From a bacterium (lineage in GTDB: Bacteria > Actinomycetota > Thermoleophilia > Solirubrobacterales > Solirubrobacteraceae), in NCBI GenBank assembly GCA_021323635.1, contig JAJPKQ010000017.1, positions 186,001 to 250,000 on the forward strand: DNA of 64,000 nucleotides, in the 5' to 3' direction. Of the stretch, positions 1 through 8,900 are shown piece by piece (position 1 is the stretch's first letter; each line of letters opens with the position of its first letter). The position numbers were made by a program, and so were the translations under genes. Below the pieces are notes generated by a model. That model did no database searches, was not told the origin of the DNA, and was given only the letters and a program-made list of their open reading frames with translations.

Positions 1-121
1 CACCTACATCTCGCCGGAGCGACCGGGCGAGGCGATCGAGCTGGCCTCCCCGCCCTCCTGGCGACGCGTCGCCTACCTGCCCACGCACTCGGGCCCGGGT
101 CACTCCGGCAGCAGCATCTGA
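1..121 (+). CDS. C-terminal end of an unidentified protein (cut by window edge)
   Basis: An open frame runs in from the left edge (first full codon at base 2) and ends with TGA at 119-121, giving the last 39 residues of a protein. They are rich in Pro, Ser and Gly and finish GHSGSSI. Nothing in the fragment is diagnostic of a family. It converges on the Rho-like gene on the other strand, 51 bases away. It may be the tail of a real gene or a chance open frame; too short to decide. Confidence 0.35.
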   Translation, partial: TYISPERPGEAIELASPPSWRRVAYLPTHSGPGHSGSSI

Positions 122-172
122 GCCGTCCGCCGTGCGGCCTGCGCCGCGGCCGCCGCGCCCAGCGCCGCCCCC

Positions 173-1456
173 TCAGCGGCCGAGCAGCCGCGATAGCAGC
201 GAGCGTCGGCGGCGCAGCCTCGCGGCGCGCTCGCGCGCAATCGCCGCCGCGCCCTGCTCGCCGACCAAAAGCTCGACCTTGAGCGTGCCGGAGGCCTGCG
301 GATCGATGCTGAAGGGCTGGCCGGGAGCGTGCTCGCCGCTGAGCGTCACCACCGAGGTCTCGCCGCCGAACGGCGCGCCTGCCGTGGCGATGATCGTGAG
401 CGAGCCCGCGCCGCGCTCGTTGCGAGCATGCGCCATCACGCGCCTGGCCTCCCCGGCCTCGAGGCCGTCCAAGGTGTCGATCAGCACCAGCGCGCGCCCG
501 CCCGATGCGCAGACGCGCTCGGCCTTCGCAAGCACCGGCTCGAGCGCCTGCAGACGCTCCTGCGCAGAGGCGGTGAAGGTGAGAGCGCTTACGGGAGCCG
601 GGGCACCCTCCGCGCGACTGCCGATCTCCTCTGGGCGCACCCCGGAGAGCACGAGCTGGCAGTCGAGATCGCCACGGCCTGCAAGCGCCTGCGCGATGTG
701 CGCCAAGAGCTCGCTCTTGCCTGCGCGCGTCGGCCCTGCGATCAGCGCCCGGGAGCCAAAGCCCAGCGGCGCCAGCGCCTCCAGCTCGCGCAGCGCCGGG
801 TCGCCGCCGAGCTCCAGGCGCTCTTCGGGGAAGGCCGGCCCTCCTGTGCGCGCCGCGCGCTCGCGCCGACCACGCTCGCGCGCCGGCGGCGGCGCCTGGA
901 CGGCAAGGTCGGCAGGAACGCCGTTGATCGTCTCCACCCGCACCAGCGCGGCGCTGCCCTGGGTGCGGCGGCGGCGGCGCACCGGTCCGCTCACGCGATC
1001 ACCATTCTTCAGCTCGCAGCGCTTGACCTGTGAGGGCGAGATCGCGACCTCCTCCTCGCCGCCGTCCGGCGCCTTGGCGCGCAGCACCGCCGCGCCACCC
1101 GCTCGCAGCTCGATCACGCCCTCCACCACTTCGCCGGTTCGGAAGCTGCTCTGCGCCGGCTCAGCCGCGGGCTCGGCCGCCGCACGACGCGGCGCGCGCC
1201 GGGGCGCCCGGCGCGACCTGCCGGCGCCCGTGCGCGTCCGCGCACCCTCGCCTTCGATCTCCGCGAGCTCGTCCTCCTTGACCGCTGCGGCGCGCTCGCG
1301 GAGATCGCGCGCGGTCACCGCGCCGCCCGCGAGGATCGCGGCGATCAGCTCCTCGCGACGCAGCAGGCGGTAGCCGTCGATGCCCATCTCGTTGGCGATC
1401 GCGTGCAGGTCGGCGAGCGGGCTTGCCTGCAGCTCGGTGCGGTCAAGGACTGTCAT
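173..1456 (-). CDS. Rho-like ATPase, shortened and divergent termination factor paralogue
   Basis: 427 residues. Residues about 5-45 resemble the Rho N-terminal helical domain, followed by an Arg/Ala/Glu-rich linker and an OB-fold-like segment (about 103-180). The ATPase core has a P-loop GPTRAGKS at 241-248, a region matching the Rho ERPEE motif but reading GVRPEEI (272-278), a Walker B-like LVLIDTL (323-329) and GSLTIIATA at 351-359. Canonical Rho has DERPEEV and LLDSITR followed by Q-loop and R-loop RNA translocation segments; here the acidic residues are changed and the stretch between Walker B and SLTIIA is too short to hold the Q-loop. It is therefore probably a Rho paralogue that binds nucleotide but may not translocate RNA. 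It lies 53 bases beyond glpD on the same strand. Family assignment is firm; function is inference. Confidence 0.8.
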   Translation of the reverse strand: MTVLDRTELQASPLADLHAIANEMGIDGYRLLRREELIAAILAGGAVTARDLRERAAAVKEDELAEIEGEGARTRTGAGRSRRAPRRAPRRAAAEPAAEPAQSSFRTGEVVEGVIELRAGGAAVLRAKAPDGGEEEVAISPSQVKRCELKNGDRVSGPVRRRRRTQGSAALVRVETINGVPADLAVQAPPPARERGRRERAARTGGPAFPEERLELGGDPALRELEALAPLGFGSRALIAGPTRAGKSELLAHIAQALAGRGDLDCQLVLSGVRPEEIGSRAEGAPAPVSALTFTASAQERLQALEPVLAKAERVCASGGRALVLIDTLDGLEAGEARRVMAHARNERGAGSLTIIATAGAPFGGETSVVTLSGEHAPGQPFSIDPQASGTLKVELLVGEQGAAAIARERAARLRRRRSLLSRLLGR

Positions 1457-1509
1457 AGCTTGGGATTGCTCCTTCCGGTCATGTTTGCGTCCGACATCCT
1501 ACGCGCTTC

Positions 1510-3363
1510 TTAGCGCTCCTCCGCGAGCAGACCCTCCGCGGCCGCCTCCGCGTAGAAGGCCTCCACCTCCTGCTCGCGCCGGCGCCTGCTCCAGGCAAGC
1601 TCGCTGCCGACGGCAAGCGCAAGGCCGCCCAACGCCGCCCGTCCGCTGCCGTGCTGGCGACGACGCAGGCCGAGCCTGCCCCTGCGCGCTGTCCGTGGCT
1701 CGCCGCGCGACTCCCCGTCCTCCTCCGGCGCCCCGCTGCGCGGCGCATCGAGCAGCTCACGCGCGGCGAGAAGGCCAAGGCGTGTGCGCCTCAGCAGCAC
1801 GTCTGCCAGCGAGTGCGCCTGCTCAGAGCGGGCCGCAAAGGTCGCCTCGACCAAGAGATCCGGATGGTCGGGCAGGATCGGCTCGGCAAGCTCCGGGCGC
1901 TCCCTGGCGATCGCGACCAGCTCGCGCGCAGCGCGGCCATAGCGGGAGGCGAGGTGAGCATAGGAGGCGTCCGAGAGCGCGGGATGCCGCGGCAGGGCGC
2001 TCGGCGCAACCGGGCGCCCGAGCGGGATCTCGTGGGTGCGGCAGGGCGCCTCGCGCCCTTCGCGTTCGACCAGCCGATCAACGGTCATCTTCGCCATGCG
2101 CCGCCAGGTGGTGAGCTTGCCGCCGGTGATCGTCAGCATCCCGCTCGAGGTCTCATAGAGCTCCGCCCGCCGCGAGATGTCAACCGAGCGCTTGGCGTCC
2201 GCGCTGGAGATCAGCGGCCGCACGCCGGCGTAGGCGCCGACTATGTCCTGCACCTCGAGGCTTGTCGCGAAGAACTCGTTGACCGCTTCGAGCAGATAGT
2301 CGATTTCCGTGACATCCGGAGCGACATGCTCGAGCGGCCCCTCATAGTCGTTGTCGGTGGTGCCGATCAGCGTCGCCCCCAGCCAGGGCAGGGCGAAGAT
2401 CGAGCGCCCGCCGCCCGCCGGCACGATCGCCCCGGCGATCAGCGGCAGGCGCGCGCGCTCGAAGATGATGTGCGTGCCCCGGCTCGGCCGGATGCTCGGC
2501 ACCTCCGCCTCGTCGCGCAGCTCCTGTGGCCGCAGACGGTCCGCCCAGACGCCGGTCGCGTTAACGACGTTTGCCGCGCGTATCTCGACCTCCGCACCGG
2601 TCAGCACGTCGCGTGCGCGCACGCCGCAGGCACGACCGGAGCGCTCGAGCAACCCGGTCGCCTCAAGTCGGTTTGCGATGATCGCCCCGAAGCGCTCGGC
2701 CTCGCCGAGGACCGTCAGCACCAGCCGCGCGTCATCGGTCTGGCAGTCGTAGAAGAGGTAGCCGCCGCTTGGGGCCCGCGCCGCCAGGGCGGGCAGCAGC
2801 TCACCCACCTCCTCGCCGCCGATCAGACGGTGCCGGGCGGGCCCGAAGGTGGCTTCCTCTTCGGCGCCGGCGCTCTCCGCAGCGGGCTCCGCGCTGCCCT
2901 GATCGAGAAGCGGCGAGGGTGGCGCTGTGCCGGCGCGCGCGCGCCGGCGTGCGCGCGCGCGCCTGGCGACTCGCAGCCGTGAGCGCTCGACGGCCATCAC
3001 GTCGTAGAGGTTCAGACCGACCCCCACCAGCCGATCCGGGCGCGCGCCGCCGAAGGAGGGCACGACGATCGGCAGCGGCTGGACGATGTGTGGCGCCAGG
3101 CGCACCATCAGGCGGCGCTCGAGCAGTGCCTCGCGCACCAGGCCCAGATCGAAGGACTGCAGGTAGCGCAGGCCGCCGTGCACGAGCTTGCTCGAGCGAC
3201 TGGACGTCCCGGCGGCAAAGTCCGAGCGCTCGATCAGCCCGACCGCATAGCCGCGCGCGGAGGCGTCGAAGGCGACGCCGGCTCCGGTGATGCCGCCGCC
3301 GACCACCAGCACGTCAAGCTCCTCGGCTGCCAGCGCCGCGAGCGCATCCTGACGTGCAATCAC
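1510..3363 (-). CDS. glpD: Aerobic glycerol-3-phosphate dehydrogenase
   Basis: 617 residues. Oxidises sn-glycerol 3-phosphate to dihydroxyacetone phosphate, passing electrons through FAD to the membrane quinone pool. The N-terminus has the FAD dinucleotide fold VVGGGITGAGVAFDASARG at about 20-38, the DFAAGTSSRSSKLVHGGLR signature near 48-66, and the C-terminal GlpD helical domain. Proteins of this family are usually 500-580 residues; the extra length is largely an Arg-rich then Glu/Ala-rich, low-complexity insert at about residues 128-170. It sits 23 bases after pntB, so it is probably the last or next-to-last gene of the transhydrogenase transcript, linking two membrane redox enzymes. The start is an ATG preceding the expected N-terminus. 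Confidence 0.93.
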   Translation of the reverse strand: MIARQDALAALAAEELDVLVVGGGITGAGVAFDASARGYAVGLIERSDFAAGTSSRSSKLVHGGLRYLQSFDLGLVREALLERRLMVRLAPHIVQPLPIVVPSFGGARPDRLVGVGLNLYDVMAVERSRLRVARRARARRRARAGTAPPSPLLDQGSAEPAAESAGAEEEATFGPARHRLIGGEEVGELLPALAARAPSGGYLFYDCQTDDARLVLTVLGEAERFGAIIANRLEATGLLERSGRACGVRARDVLTGAEVEIRAANVVNATGVWADRLRPQELRDEAEVPSIRPSRGTHIIFERARLPLIAGAIVPAGGGRSIFALPWLGATLIGTTDNDYEGPLEHVAPDVTEIDYLLEAVNEFFATSLEVQDIVGAYAGVRPLISSADAKRSVDISRRAELYETSSGMLTITGGKLTTWRRMAKMTVDRLVEREGREAPCRTHEIPLGRPVAPSALPRHPALSDASYAHLASRYGRAARELVAIARERPELAEPILPDHPDLLVEATFAARSEQAHSLADVLLRRTRLGLLAARELLDAPRSGAPEEDGESRGEPRTARRGRLGLRRRQHGSGRAALGGLALAVGSELAWSRRRREQEVEAFYAEAAAEGLLAEER

Positions 3364-3386
3364 GGCGTCAGCATAGAAGCCGCGCG

Positions 3387-4913
3387 CTAGATCTCGGCGA
3401 GGCCTGCGACGATCTCTGCGACCGCGCCCTTTGCGTCGCCGAAGAGCATCGAGGTCTTGGGGTCGTAATAGAGCTCGTTCTCAATCCCCGCAAAGCCCGG
3501 GTTCATCGAGCGCTTGATCACGATCACCGACCCCGCCTCGGAGACTTCGATGATCGGCATGCCGTAGATCGGCGAGGAGGGTGTGTTTTTAGCGGCGGGG
3601 TTGGTGACGTCGTTGGCCCCGATCACCAGGCAGACATCGGTGTGCGGCAGCTCCGGGTTGATCTCATCCATCTCCTTGAGCTGGTCGTAGGGGACGTCGG
3701 CCTCGGCAAGCAGGACGTTCATATGGCCGGGCATGCGACCGGCGACCGGATGGATCGCGTACTTGACGTCAACGCCGCGCTGTTCCAGCTCGGAGGCCAG
3801 CTCGCGCACGGCGTGCTGGGCCTGGGCGACCGCCATGCCGTACCCGGGGACGATCACCACGCGGCTGGCATATGCAAGCTGGATCGCGGCGTCCGCGGCG
3901 GATATCGAGCGCACCGAGCCGTGCTCTGCAGTGGCGCCGGAGGGGGCGACTTCGGCGCCACCGCCGAAGCCGCCGGCGATTATCGCGGGGATCGAGCGGT
4001 TCATCGCATCCGCCATCAGCTTCGTCAGGATCGAGCCTGAGGCGCCGACCATCATCCCGAAGACGATCAATGCGGGGTTGTTCAACGCCATGCCTGTCGC
4101 CGCTGCGGAGACGCCTGTGAAGGCGTTCAGGAGCGCGATCACGACCGGCATGTCCGCGCCGCCGATCGGCAGCACGATCAGGTTCCCAAGCAGCGCCGCG
4201 GCAACGAGCATGCCGATGAAGAGCAGTTCGGAGTGAACGCCGTCGATCAGCGCGATCCCCGCAGCGAGCGCCAGCGCCGCGAGCAGCAGGTTGACCGGCT
4301 GCTGGATGCGCCCGAGCGTGATCGGTCGTCCGGGGAGCACTTCCTGCAGCTTGCCGAAGGCGATGTTCGAGCCCCAGAAGGAGATCGAGCCGATGATCGC
4401 CGCTGCGACCGAGAAGATCGCTACGTATGTCGCCACGCCTGGCACCTGGACCTGCACGATCGCGCTCTGCACGATCGTGTGCGTGCCGTAGGAGGAGCCG
4501 TGGCTGCGGTAGTCGACCCAGGAGATCAGCGCGACCGCGCCGCCGCCGACGCCGTTGAAGAGCGCGACCATCTGCGGCATCGCCGTCATCCGCACCTTGC
4601 GCGCGGCGGGGATGCCGACGGCGGTGCCGATCACGACGCCCAGCACTATCAGCCCCCAGTTGCCCTCCTGGGGCTGAAGCAGCGTCGCGATCACCGCAAC
4701 CGCCATGCCGACCGCAGCGATGCGGTTGCCACGCACCGCCGTGCGCGGGCCCGCAAGCCCGCGCAGCCCCTGGATCATCAGCGTGAAGGCGATGATGTAG
4801 AGGACGTAGATGAAGGACTGCGACTGCAGGAAGATCGTCGCAGGCGCCGCCAGGCGCGAGAGGAGCAGGGCGACGTGCGCCGCCGCGGCGCCGCTGCCGG
4901 TGAGCGCGCTCAT
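3387..4913 (-). CDS. pntB: Proton-translocating NAD(P) transhydrogenase subunit beta
   Basis: 508 residues. Integral-membrane subunit that couples hydride transfer from NADH to NADP+ to inward proton movement. Many hydrophobic helices occupy the first two thirds, and the NADP(H)-binding domain III occupies the C-terminus, with VVIVPGYGMAVAQAQHAV, the downstream HPVAGRMPGHMNVLLAEA block and the VIGANDVTNPAA block. Length is normal for PntB when the alpha subunit is split. Its ATG overlaps the stop of the preceding pntAB by 4 bases, so the three subunits are translationally coupled. Function is secure from the conserved domain III motifs. Confidence 0.96.
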   Translation of the reverse strand: MSALTGSGAAAAHVALLLSRLAAPATIFLQSQSFIYVLYIIAFTLMIQGLRGLAGPRTAVRGNRIAAVGMAVAVIATLLQPQEGNWGLIVLGVVIGTAVGIPAARKVRMTAMPQMVALFNGVGGGAVALISWVDYRSHGSSYGTHTIVQSAIVQVQVPGVATYVAIFSVAAAIIGSISFWGSNIAFGKLQEVLPGRPITLGRIQQPVNLLLAALALAAGIALIDGVHSELLFIGMLVAAALLGNLIVLPIGGADMPVVIALLNAFTGVSAAATGMALNNPALIVFGMMVGASGSILTKLMADAMNRSIPAIIAGGFGGGAEVAPSGATAEHGSVRSISAADAAIQLAYASRVVIVPGYGMAVAQAQHAVRELASELEQRGVDVKYAIHPVAGRMPGHMNVLLAEADVPYDQLKEMDEINPELPHTDVCLVIGANDVTNPAAKNTPSSPIYGMPIIEVSEAGSVIVIKRSMNPGFAGIENELYYDPKTSMLFGDAKGAVAEIVAGLAEI

Positions 4914-5257
4914 CGCGAGCCTCCCTCCTGCTCCTTCTCCTCCTTGGTCTGAGGCTTGCGCTTGAACATCTCAAGCATGCGGTCGGTGACGAGAAAGCCG
5001 CCGACGACGTTGATCGTTCCGAAGGCGACCGCTATCACCAGCAGCGCCTTGCTGAGGGCATCGATTCCCACCAGGCCGCTCGCAGGCAGACCGATCAGGA
5101 GCAGCGCCCCGAGCAGGACGATCCCGTGGATGGCGTTCGTCCCCGACATCAGCGGCGTGTGCAGCGTGTTCGGGATCTTCGAGATCACGACGAAGCCCAG
5201 GAAGCCCGCGAGGACCAGGATCGCAAGGTTGGTCGTGAGGGTGCTTGCGAGGATCAT
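4910..5257 (-). CDS. pntAB: NAD(P) transhydrogenase alpha part 2 (membrane subunit)
   Basis: 115 residues, consisting of three to four hydrophobic helices followed by a charged Lys/Glu tail. The core NTLHTPLMSGTNAIHGIVLL is the hallmark of the membrane part of the PntA chain when it is encoded separately. With PntB it forms the proton channel. It overlaps pntAA upstream and pntB downstream by 4 bases each, the usual order for the three-gene form of the enzyme. Confidence 0.95.
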   Translation of the reverse strand: MILASTLTTNLAILVLAGFLGFVVISKIPNTLHTPLMSGTNAIHGIVLLGALLLIGLPASGLVGIDALSKALLVIAVAFGTINVVGGFLVTDRMLEMFKRKPQTKEEKEQEGGSR

Positions 5258-6384
5258 GCGGCCCCCTCGAGCGCCGCTCTGGCGCCGGCATGGACCACCT
5301 CGCCGGCGCGCACGATGCAGGCGCCCGCGACGATCTCGTCCTCGAAGTCAAGCTTGAGGCTGCCGTCCTTGTCGACGAGCAGCTCGATCAACGCGAGCAC
5401 GTTGCGCGCGAAGAGCGCGGAGGCGTGCTCTGCCATCGACGCGGGCAGGTTGAGCGGCGCTGCGATCTTCACGCCCTCGCGTACGACCGTCTCGCCGGGC
5501 TCCGAGAGCTCGCAGTTGCCACCGCTCTCGCCAGCAAGATCGACGATCACAGAGCCCGCTCGCATGCCCCTGACCGCCTCTGCGGTCACCAGCCGGGGCG
5601 CGGCGCGCCCTGGCACAAGGGCGGTGGTGATGACGACGTCAAAGCCCTTGATCGCCTCCGTCAGAGCCTGCTGCTGGGCCTCGCGCTCCTGCGCTGAGAG
5701 CTCGCGCGCGTAGCCGCCCTCGCCAGCTGCCTCCACTCCCAGGTCAAGCCAGTCGGCGCCCAGCGAGCGCACCTGCTCCGCCACCTCCGGGCGCACGTCG
5801 TAGCCGGTCGTGCGCGCGCCCAGGCGCTTGGCGGTGGCAAGCGCCTGCAGACCCGCGACGCCCGCGCCCAGCACCAGCACCTTCGCGGGCGGAACAGTCC
5901 CGGCGGCGGTGGTCATCATCGGAAAGAAGCGCCCAAGCGTCTGCGCCCCAAGCAGCGCCGCGCGATAGCCGCCGACGTTTGCCTGCGAGGAGAGCGCATC
6001 CATTGCCTGCGCGCGGGTGATGCGCGGGATCGCCTCCATTGCAAGCGCGGTGGCGCCCGCAGCGGCAAGCGCACGCGTGGTCTGCGGCGAGGTCAGTGGA
6101 GCAAGGAAGCCGATCAGCAGCGAGCCGGAGCGCAGCGCTTTGATCTCCTGCTCGCTGGGCGGGGCGATCTTGACGACGATGTCGCTGGCATAGGCCGCTG
6201 AGGGGTCGGCGGCGATCTCCGCGCCCGCCTCTCTGTAGAGGTCGTCAGGGATCAGCGCGCCCTCACCGGCACCGGCCTGCACGAGCACATCGATCGAGCG
6301 CGCCCTCAGGCGCCCGATCACCTCGGGCACAAGGGCAACGCGCAGCTCGCCCGGCGCGCTCTCCTTCGGGACTCCCACCTGCAT
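5254..6384 (-). CDS. pntAA: NAD(P) transhydrogenase alpha part 1 (NAD-binding subunit)
   Basis: 376 residues from the chosen ATG at 6384. The open frame continues 42 codons upstream, but MQVGVPKE is the expected N-terminus for the alanine dehydrogenase/PntA family and the upstream extension is not protein-like and would run towards the divergent pduO-type gene. The NAD-binding Rossmann segment VLVLGAGVAGLQALATAKRL and the family block LIGFLAPLTSPQ are present. This cytoplasmic domain I delivers hydride from NADH to PntB. First gene of pntAA-pntAB-pntB(-glpD). No strong Shine-Dalgarno is seen at the chosen start. Confidence 0.94.
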   Translation of the reverse strand: MQVGVPKESAPGELRVALVPEVIGRLRARSIDVLVQAGAGEGALIPDDLYREAGAEIAADPSAAYASDIVVKIAPPSEQEIKALRSGSLLIGFLAPLTSPQTTRALAAAGATALAMEAIPRITRAQAMDALSSQANVGGYRAALLGAQTLGRFFPMMTTAAGTVPPAKVLVLGAGVAGLQALATAKRLGARTTGYDVRPEVAEQVRSLGADWLDLGVEAAGEGGYARELSAQEREAQQQALTEAIKGFDVVITTALVPGRAAPRLVTAEAVRGMRAGSVIVDLAGESGGNCELSEPGETVVREGVKIAAPLNLPASMAEHASALFARNVLALIELLVDKDGSLKLDFEDEIVAGACIVRAGEVVHAGARAALEGAA

Positions 6385-6487
6385 GTGGGCGCGGAAGCTA
6401 CCCGATCGCGCGAAAAAGTGGCGTCCGGCCGCGCCACGCGCAGGCGCTCGCCGATCGCACGGGCCGCTCTGCGACACTTGAGGGGCG

Positions 6488-7087
6488 ATGACAGTCAACC
6501 TGACCCGCATCTACACCCGCCTTGGCGATCAGGGCGAGACGCACCTGGGCGACATGAGCCGGGTCGCCAAGACCGATCCGCGCGTGGAGGCCTACGGGAC
6601 TGTGGACGAGCTCAATGCGACGATCGGCCTGGCTCGCTCCTTAGGGGCGGCGCCCGAGCAGCTCGAGCGCTGGCTTGCGCGCATTCAGAACGACCTGTTT
6701 GACCTCGGCGCCGACCTCTGCGTTCCGGGCACCGCCGGCGCTAGCGAGCGCAAGGGTAAAGCGCGCACCCGCCTGCGGGTGGAGCCCTCCTACACGACCT
6801 GGCTGGAGCAGGCCTGCGACGAGGTCAACGCGAAGCTCGCCCCGCTGCGCTCCTTCATCCTGCCTGGCGGTGGCCCGCTTGCGGCGCATCTGCACCTCGC
6901 GCGAACGGTCTGCAGGCGCGCTGAGCGGCGCGCGCTGGCGATCGAGGAGGAAGTCAACCCGGAGGTGATCCGCTACCTCAACCGGCTCTCTGACCTGCTC
7001 TTCATCCTCGCCCGCGCCGCCGAGGAGCGGCCCGAGGAGCTCTGGCGGCCCGGAGCCCACAGCGAGGCCGCGCCGCCCGATGCCTAG
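6488..7087 (+). CDS. PduO-type ATP:cob(I)alamin adenosyltransferase
   Basis: 199 residues. Transfers the adenosyl group of ATP to cobalt of cob(I)alamin to make coenzyme B12. The N-terminal ATP-binding motif TRIYTRLGDQGETHLGD, the VEAYGTVDELNA block and the C-terminal RYLNRLSDLLFILAR block are all diagnostic for the PduO family and lie where expected; length is typical. It is divergent from pntAA across about 100 bases and convergent with the histidine kinase. No cobalamin riboswitch is visible in the leader. cobQ later in the window (47 kb) shows the organism also handles corrinoid assembly. Confidence 0.93.
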   Translation: MTVNLTRIYTRLGDQGETHLGDMSRVAKTDPRVEAYGTVDELNATIGLARSLGAAPEQLERWLARIQNDLFDLGADLCVPGTAGASERKGKARTRLRVEPSYTTWLEQACDEVNAKLAPLRSFILPGGGPLAAHLHLARTVCRRAERRALAIEEEVNPEVIRYLNRLSDLLFILARAAEERPEELWRPGAHSEAAPPDA

Positions 7088-7128
7088 AGCCTGAGCAGCC
7101 GCTCGGCGCTCGGCGCCAAGCTGATCAC

Positions 7129-8727
7129 CTATCTCCTACCGGCGGGCGCTGCGACCGCATTCTCCACAGTTGGCTGGCGTGCGCCCGCGCCCCGCGCGGG
7201 CGTTGGAGCCATCTGCGCGCCAGGCGCCGGTCGCACGTGCATGTCTGCGCCCGACAGCGGGATCGCTGCGCGCACGCTCGTCCCGTGGCTGCCGGAGCAA
7301 ATCGTGAGCGCGCCGCCGACCATGGCAACGCGCTCGCGCAGCCCTTCAAGGCCGAAACCGCCCCTCGGCGCCGTGCAGTCGAAGCCGACCCCGTCATCGC
7401 TCACCGCGACCATCAGCTCCTCGTCGCATGCGGCGATCTCGATCAGGGCGCTGCGCGCCTGCGCGTGCTTGACAACGTTCGTCAGCGCCTCCTGAGCGAT
7501 GCGGAAGACGACGCTCTTGAGCTGATCGCTGAGCACGTCAAGCCCGGGCGATAGGTCGCATCTGACCGACAGCCCGTTAGCGCTCTGGTGGTGCGACGCA
7601 AGCGCTTCGATCGCTGCCGGGAGGCCGTGTTTCGCAAGGATCGGCGGCTGCAGATCGGCGATGATCGCACGCAGGCTCGCCAAATCGCGCTCGAGCTGCG
7701 CAAGCAGGGTCGCGCCAAGCCTCTGCCAGGCAGCGAGGTCCGCCTGGCGCCGCGCCGACGCGAGGGTCATCCTGAGCGCGCCGAGCGCCTGTAGTGTCTC
7801 GTCATGGAGGTCACGTGCCCAGCGGCGCCGCTCGCTCTCGGTGGCCTCAAGCACAGCGCGCAGGCGCTCAGCGGCGATCAGCCTGGCGCCTGCGACCGCT
7901 GCCGCGGCCGTGGCCGCGAGCGAGCGAAGCGAATCTTCATCCTCAGGGCTGAAAGGGCGCTCTGCGTGATCGCGGGCGATCAGCAAGCCCAGACGCTCCT
8001 GACGGCAGAGCATCGGCACGACGAGTGGAGAATGAGCGCCCTCGAGCGCATGCTGGCCTGCGGCAACGCGTGCTGCACGCAGATCCTGCGCATCGCCTGC
8101 GCCCGCCGCGGCTACGAGCTCCGCGCCCTCGAACAGCATGATTGACACGCTGCGCGCGCCGACTAGGCGGCGCGCGCGCTCAGCCACCAGGCTCAGCGTT
8201 CGCGCCGGGTCGGCCTCGCCAACGAGCGCGAGCGTGATCTCCTGCATTGCCTGCAGGTTGGAGACTGCGCGCCCGAGCGCCTCCTGGCGCGCCCTCGCTG
8301 AAGCGTGCATGCGAGCCTGCTCGATCGCGATCGCCGCCCAGCTCGCCAGCAGGCCGAGCGCATCCGCATCGGAGTCATCAAGCTCGCCGTGCTCCTTGGC
8401 AACCAGGTGAATCCGGCCCCAGAGCCTCCCGCGCACCGAGATCGGGACGCTCAACGCGTGCTCGATCTCGATGCGGCCGGCGCAGGCGCCGCCACGATCG
8501 CCCACACGCCCCTCCCGTGCGCTCGCCGACCGACACTTGGGACCGTTGCAGCTGCCCTCAATCACCTCAAGTGCAGCGTGGCGGGCGCCGGTCAGGGTCT
8601 GCGCGGCTTCCAGCACGCGCTCGAGCACGCTCTCCTCCTCGAGCTCCGTGAGCACTGTGCTGCCGAGCTCGATCACCTGCCGAAGCCTCTCGACGCCAAG
8701 CGCGCGCGAGTGTCGCTGCAAAGTCAT
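7129..8727 (-). CDS. GAF-domain sensor histidine kinase (NarL/DesK-type)
   Basis: 532 residues, no membrane segments, so a cytoplasmic sensor. Two GAF-like domains occupy about residues 25-155 and 165-290; the first carries cysteines C60, C65 and C82 that could bind metal or respond to redox. The dimerisation/phosphoacceptor helix reads ERRRWARDLHDETLQALG, with His in the DLHDE motif, followed by a HATPase_c domain with FRIAQEALTNVVKHA (N-box) and DDGVGFD and GFGLEGLRERV (G-boxes). This is the HisKA_3 subclass that normally pairs with a LuxR-type response regulator. None is adjacent, so it is an orphan kinase here. The last 45 residues are disordered. Confidence 0.9.
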   Translation of the reverse strand: MTLQRHSRALGVERLRQVIELGSTVLTELEEESVLERVLEAAQTLTGARHAALEVIEGSCNGPKCRSASAREGRVGDRGGACAGRIEIEHALSVPISVRGRLWGRIHLVAKEHGELDDSDADALGLLASWAAIAIEQARMHASARARQEALGRAVSNLQAMQEITLALVGEADPARTLSLVAERARRLVGARSVSIMLFEGAELVAAAGAGDAQDLRAARVAAGQHALEGAHSPLVVPMLCRQERLGLLIARDHAERPFSPEDEDSLRSLAATAAAAVAGARLIAAERLRAVLEATESERRRWARDLHDETLQALGALRMTLASARRQADLAAWQRLGATLLAQLERDLASLRAIIADLQPPILAKHGLPAAIEALASHHQSANGLSVRCDLSPGLDVLSDQLKSVVFRIAQEALTNVVKHAQARSALIEIAACDEELMVAVSDDGVGFDCTAPRGGFGLEGLRERVAMVGGALTICSGSHGTSVRAAIPLSGADMHVRPAPGAQMAPTPARGAGARQPTVENAVAAPAGRR

Positions 8728-8900
8728 GGACCCACCTCACTGGCAATCGTCCTATGACCGACGGTCCGCATCGCGGCGGGAGCTGGCGCCGCGCGACGTC
8801 TCGCAGTTAAAGCCGGCGGGGCGACCGTTCAGGGGCCGACCAGCCGGGCAGGCAGTCTAGCGCACTCGCTCCTCGGCGCCAGCGATGCGGCGCGGGCGCT

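Noticed and set aside
132-1373. Long plus-strand open frame opposite the Rho-like gene
   Set aside because: Ser/Arg/Ala-rich with no family sequence; it exists because GC-rich third positions keep antisense frames open. The minus strand has clear Rho motifs.
6385-6487. Possible cobalamin riboswitch before the adenosyltransferase
   Set aside because: No B12-box-like sequence is present and the leader is only about 100 bases.
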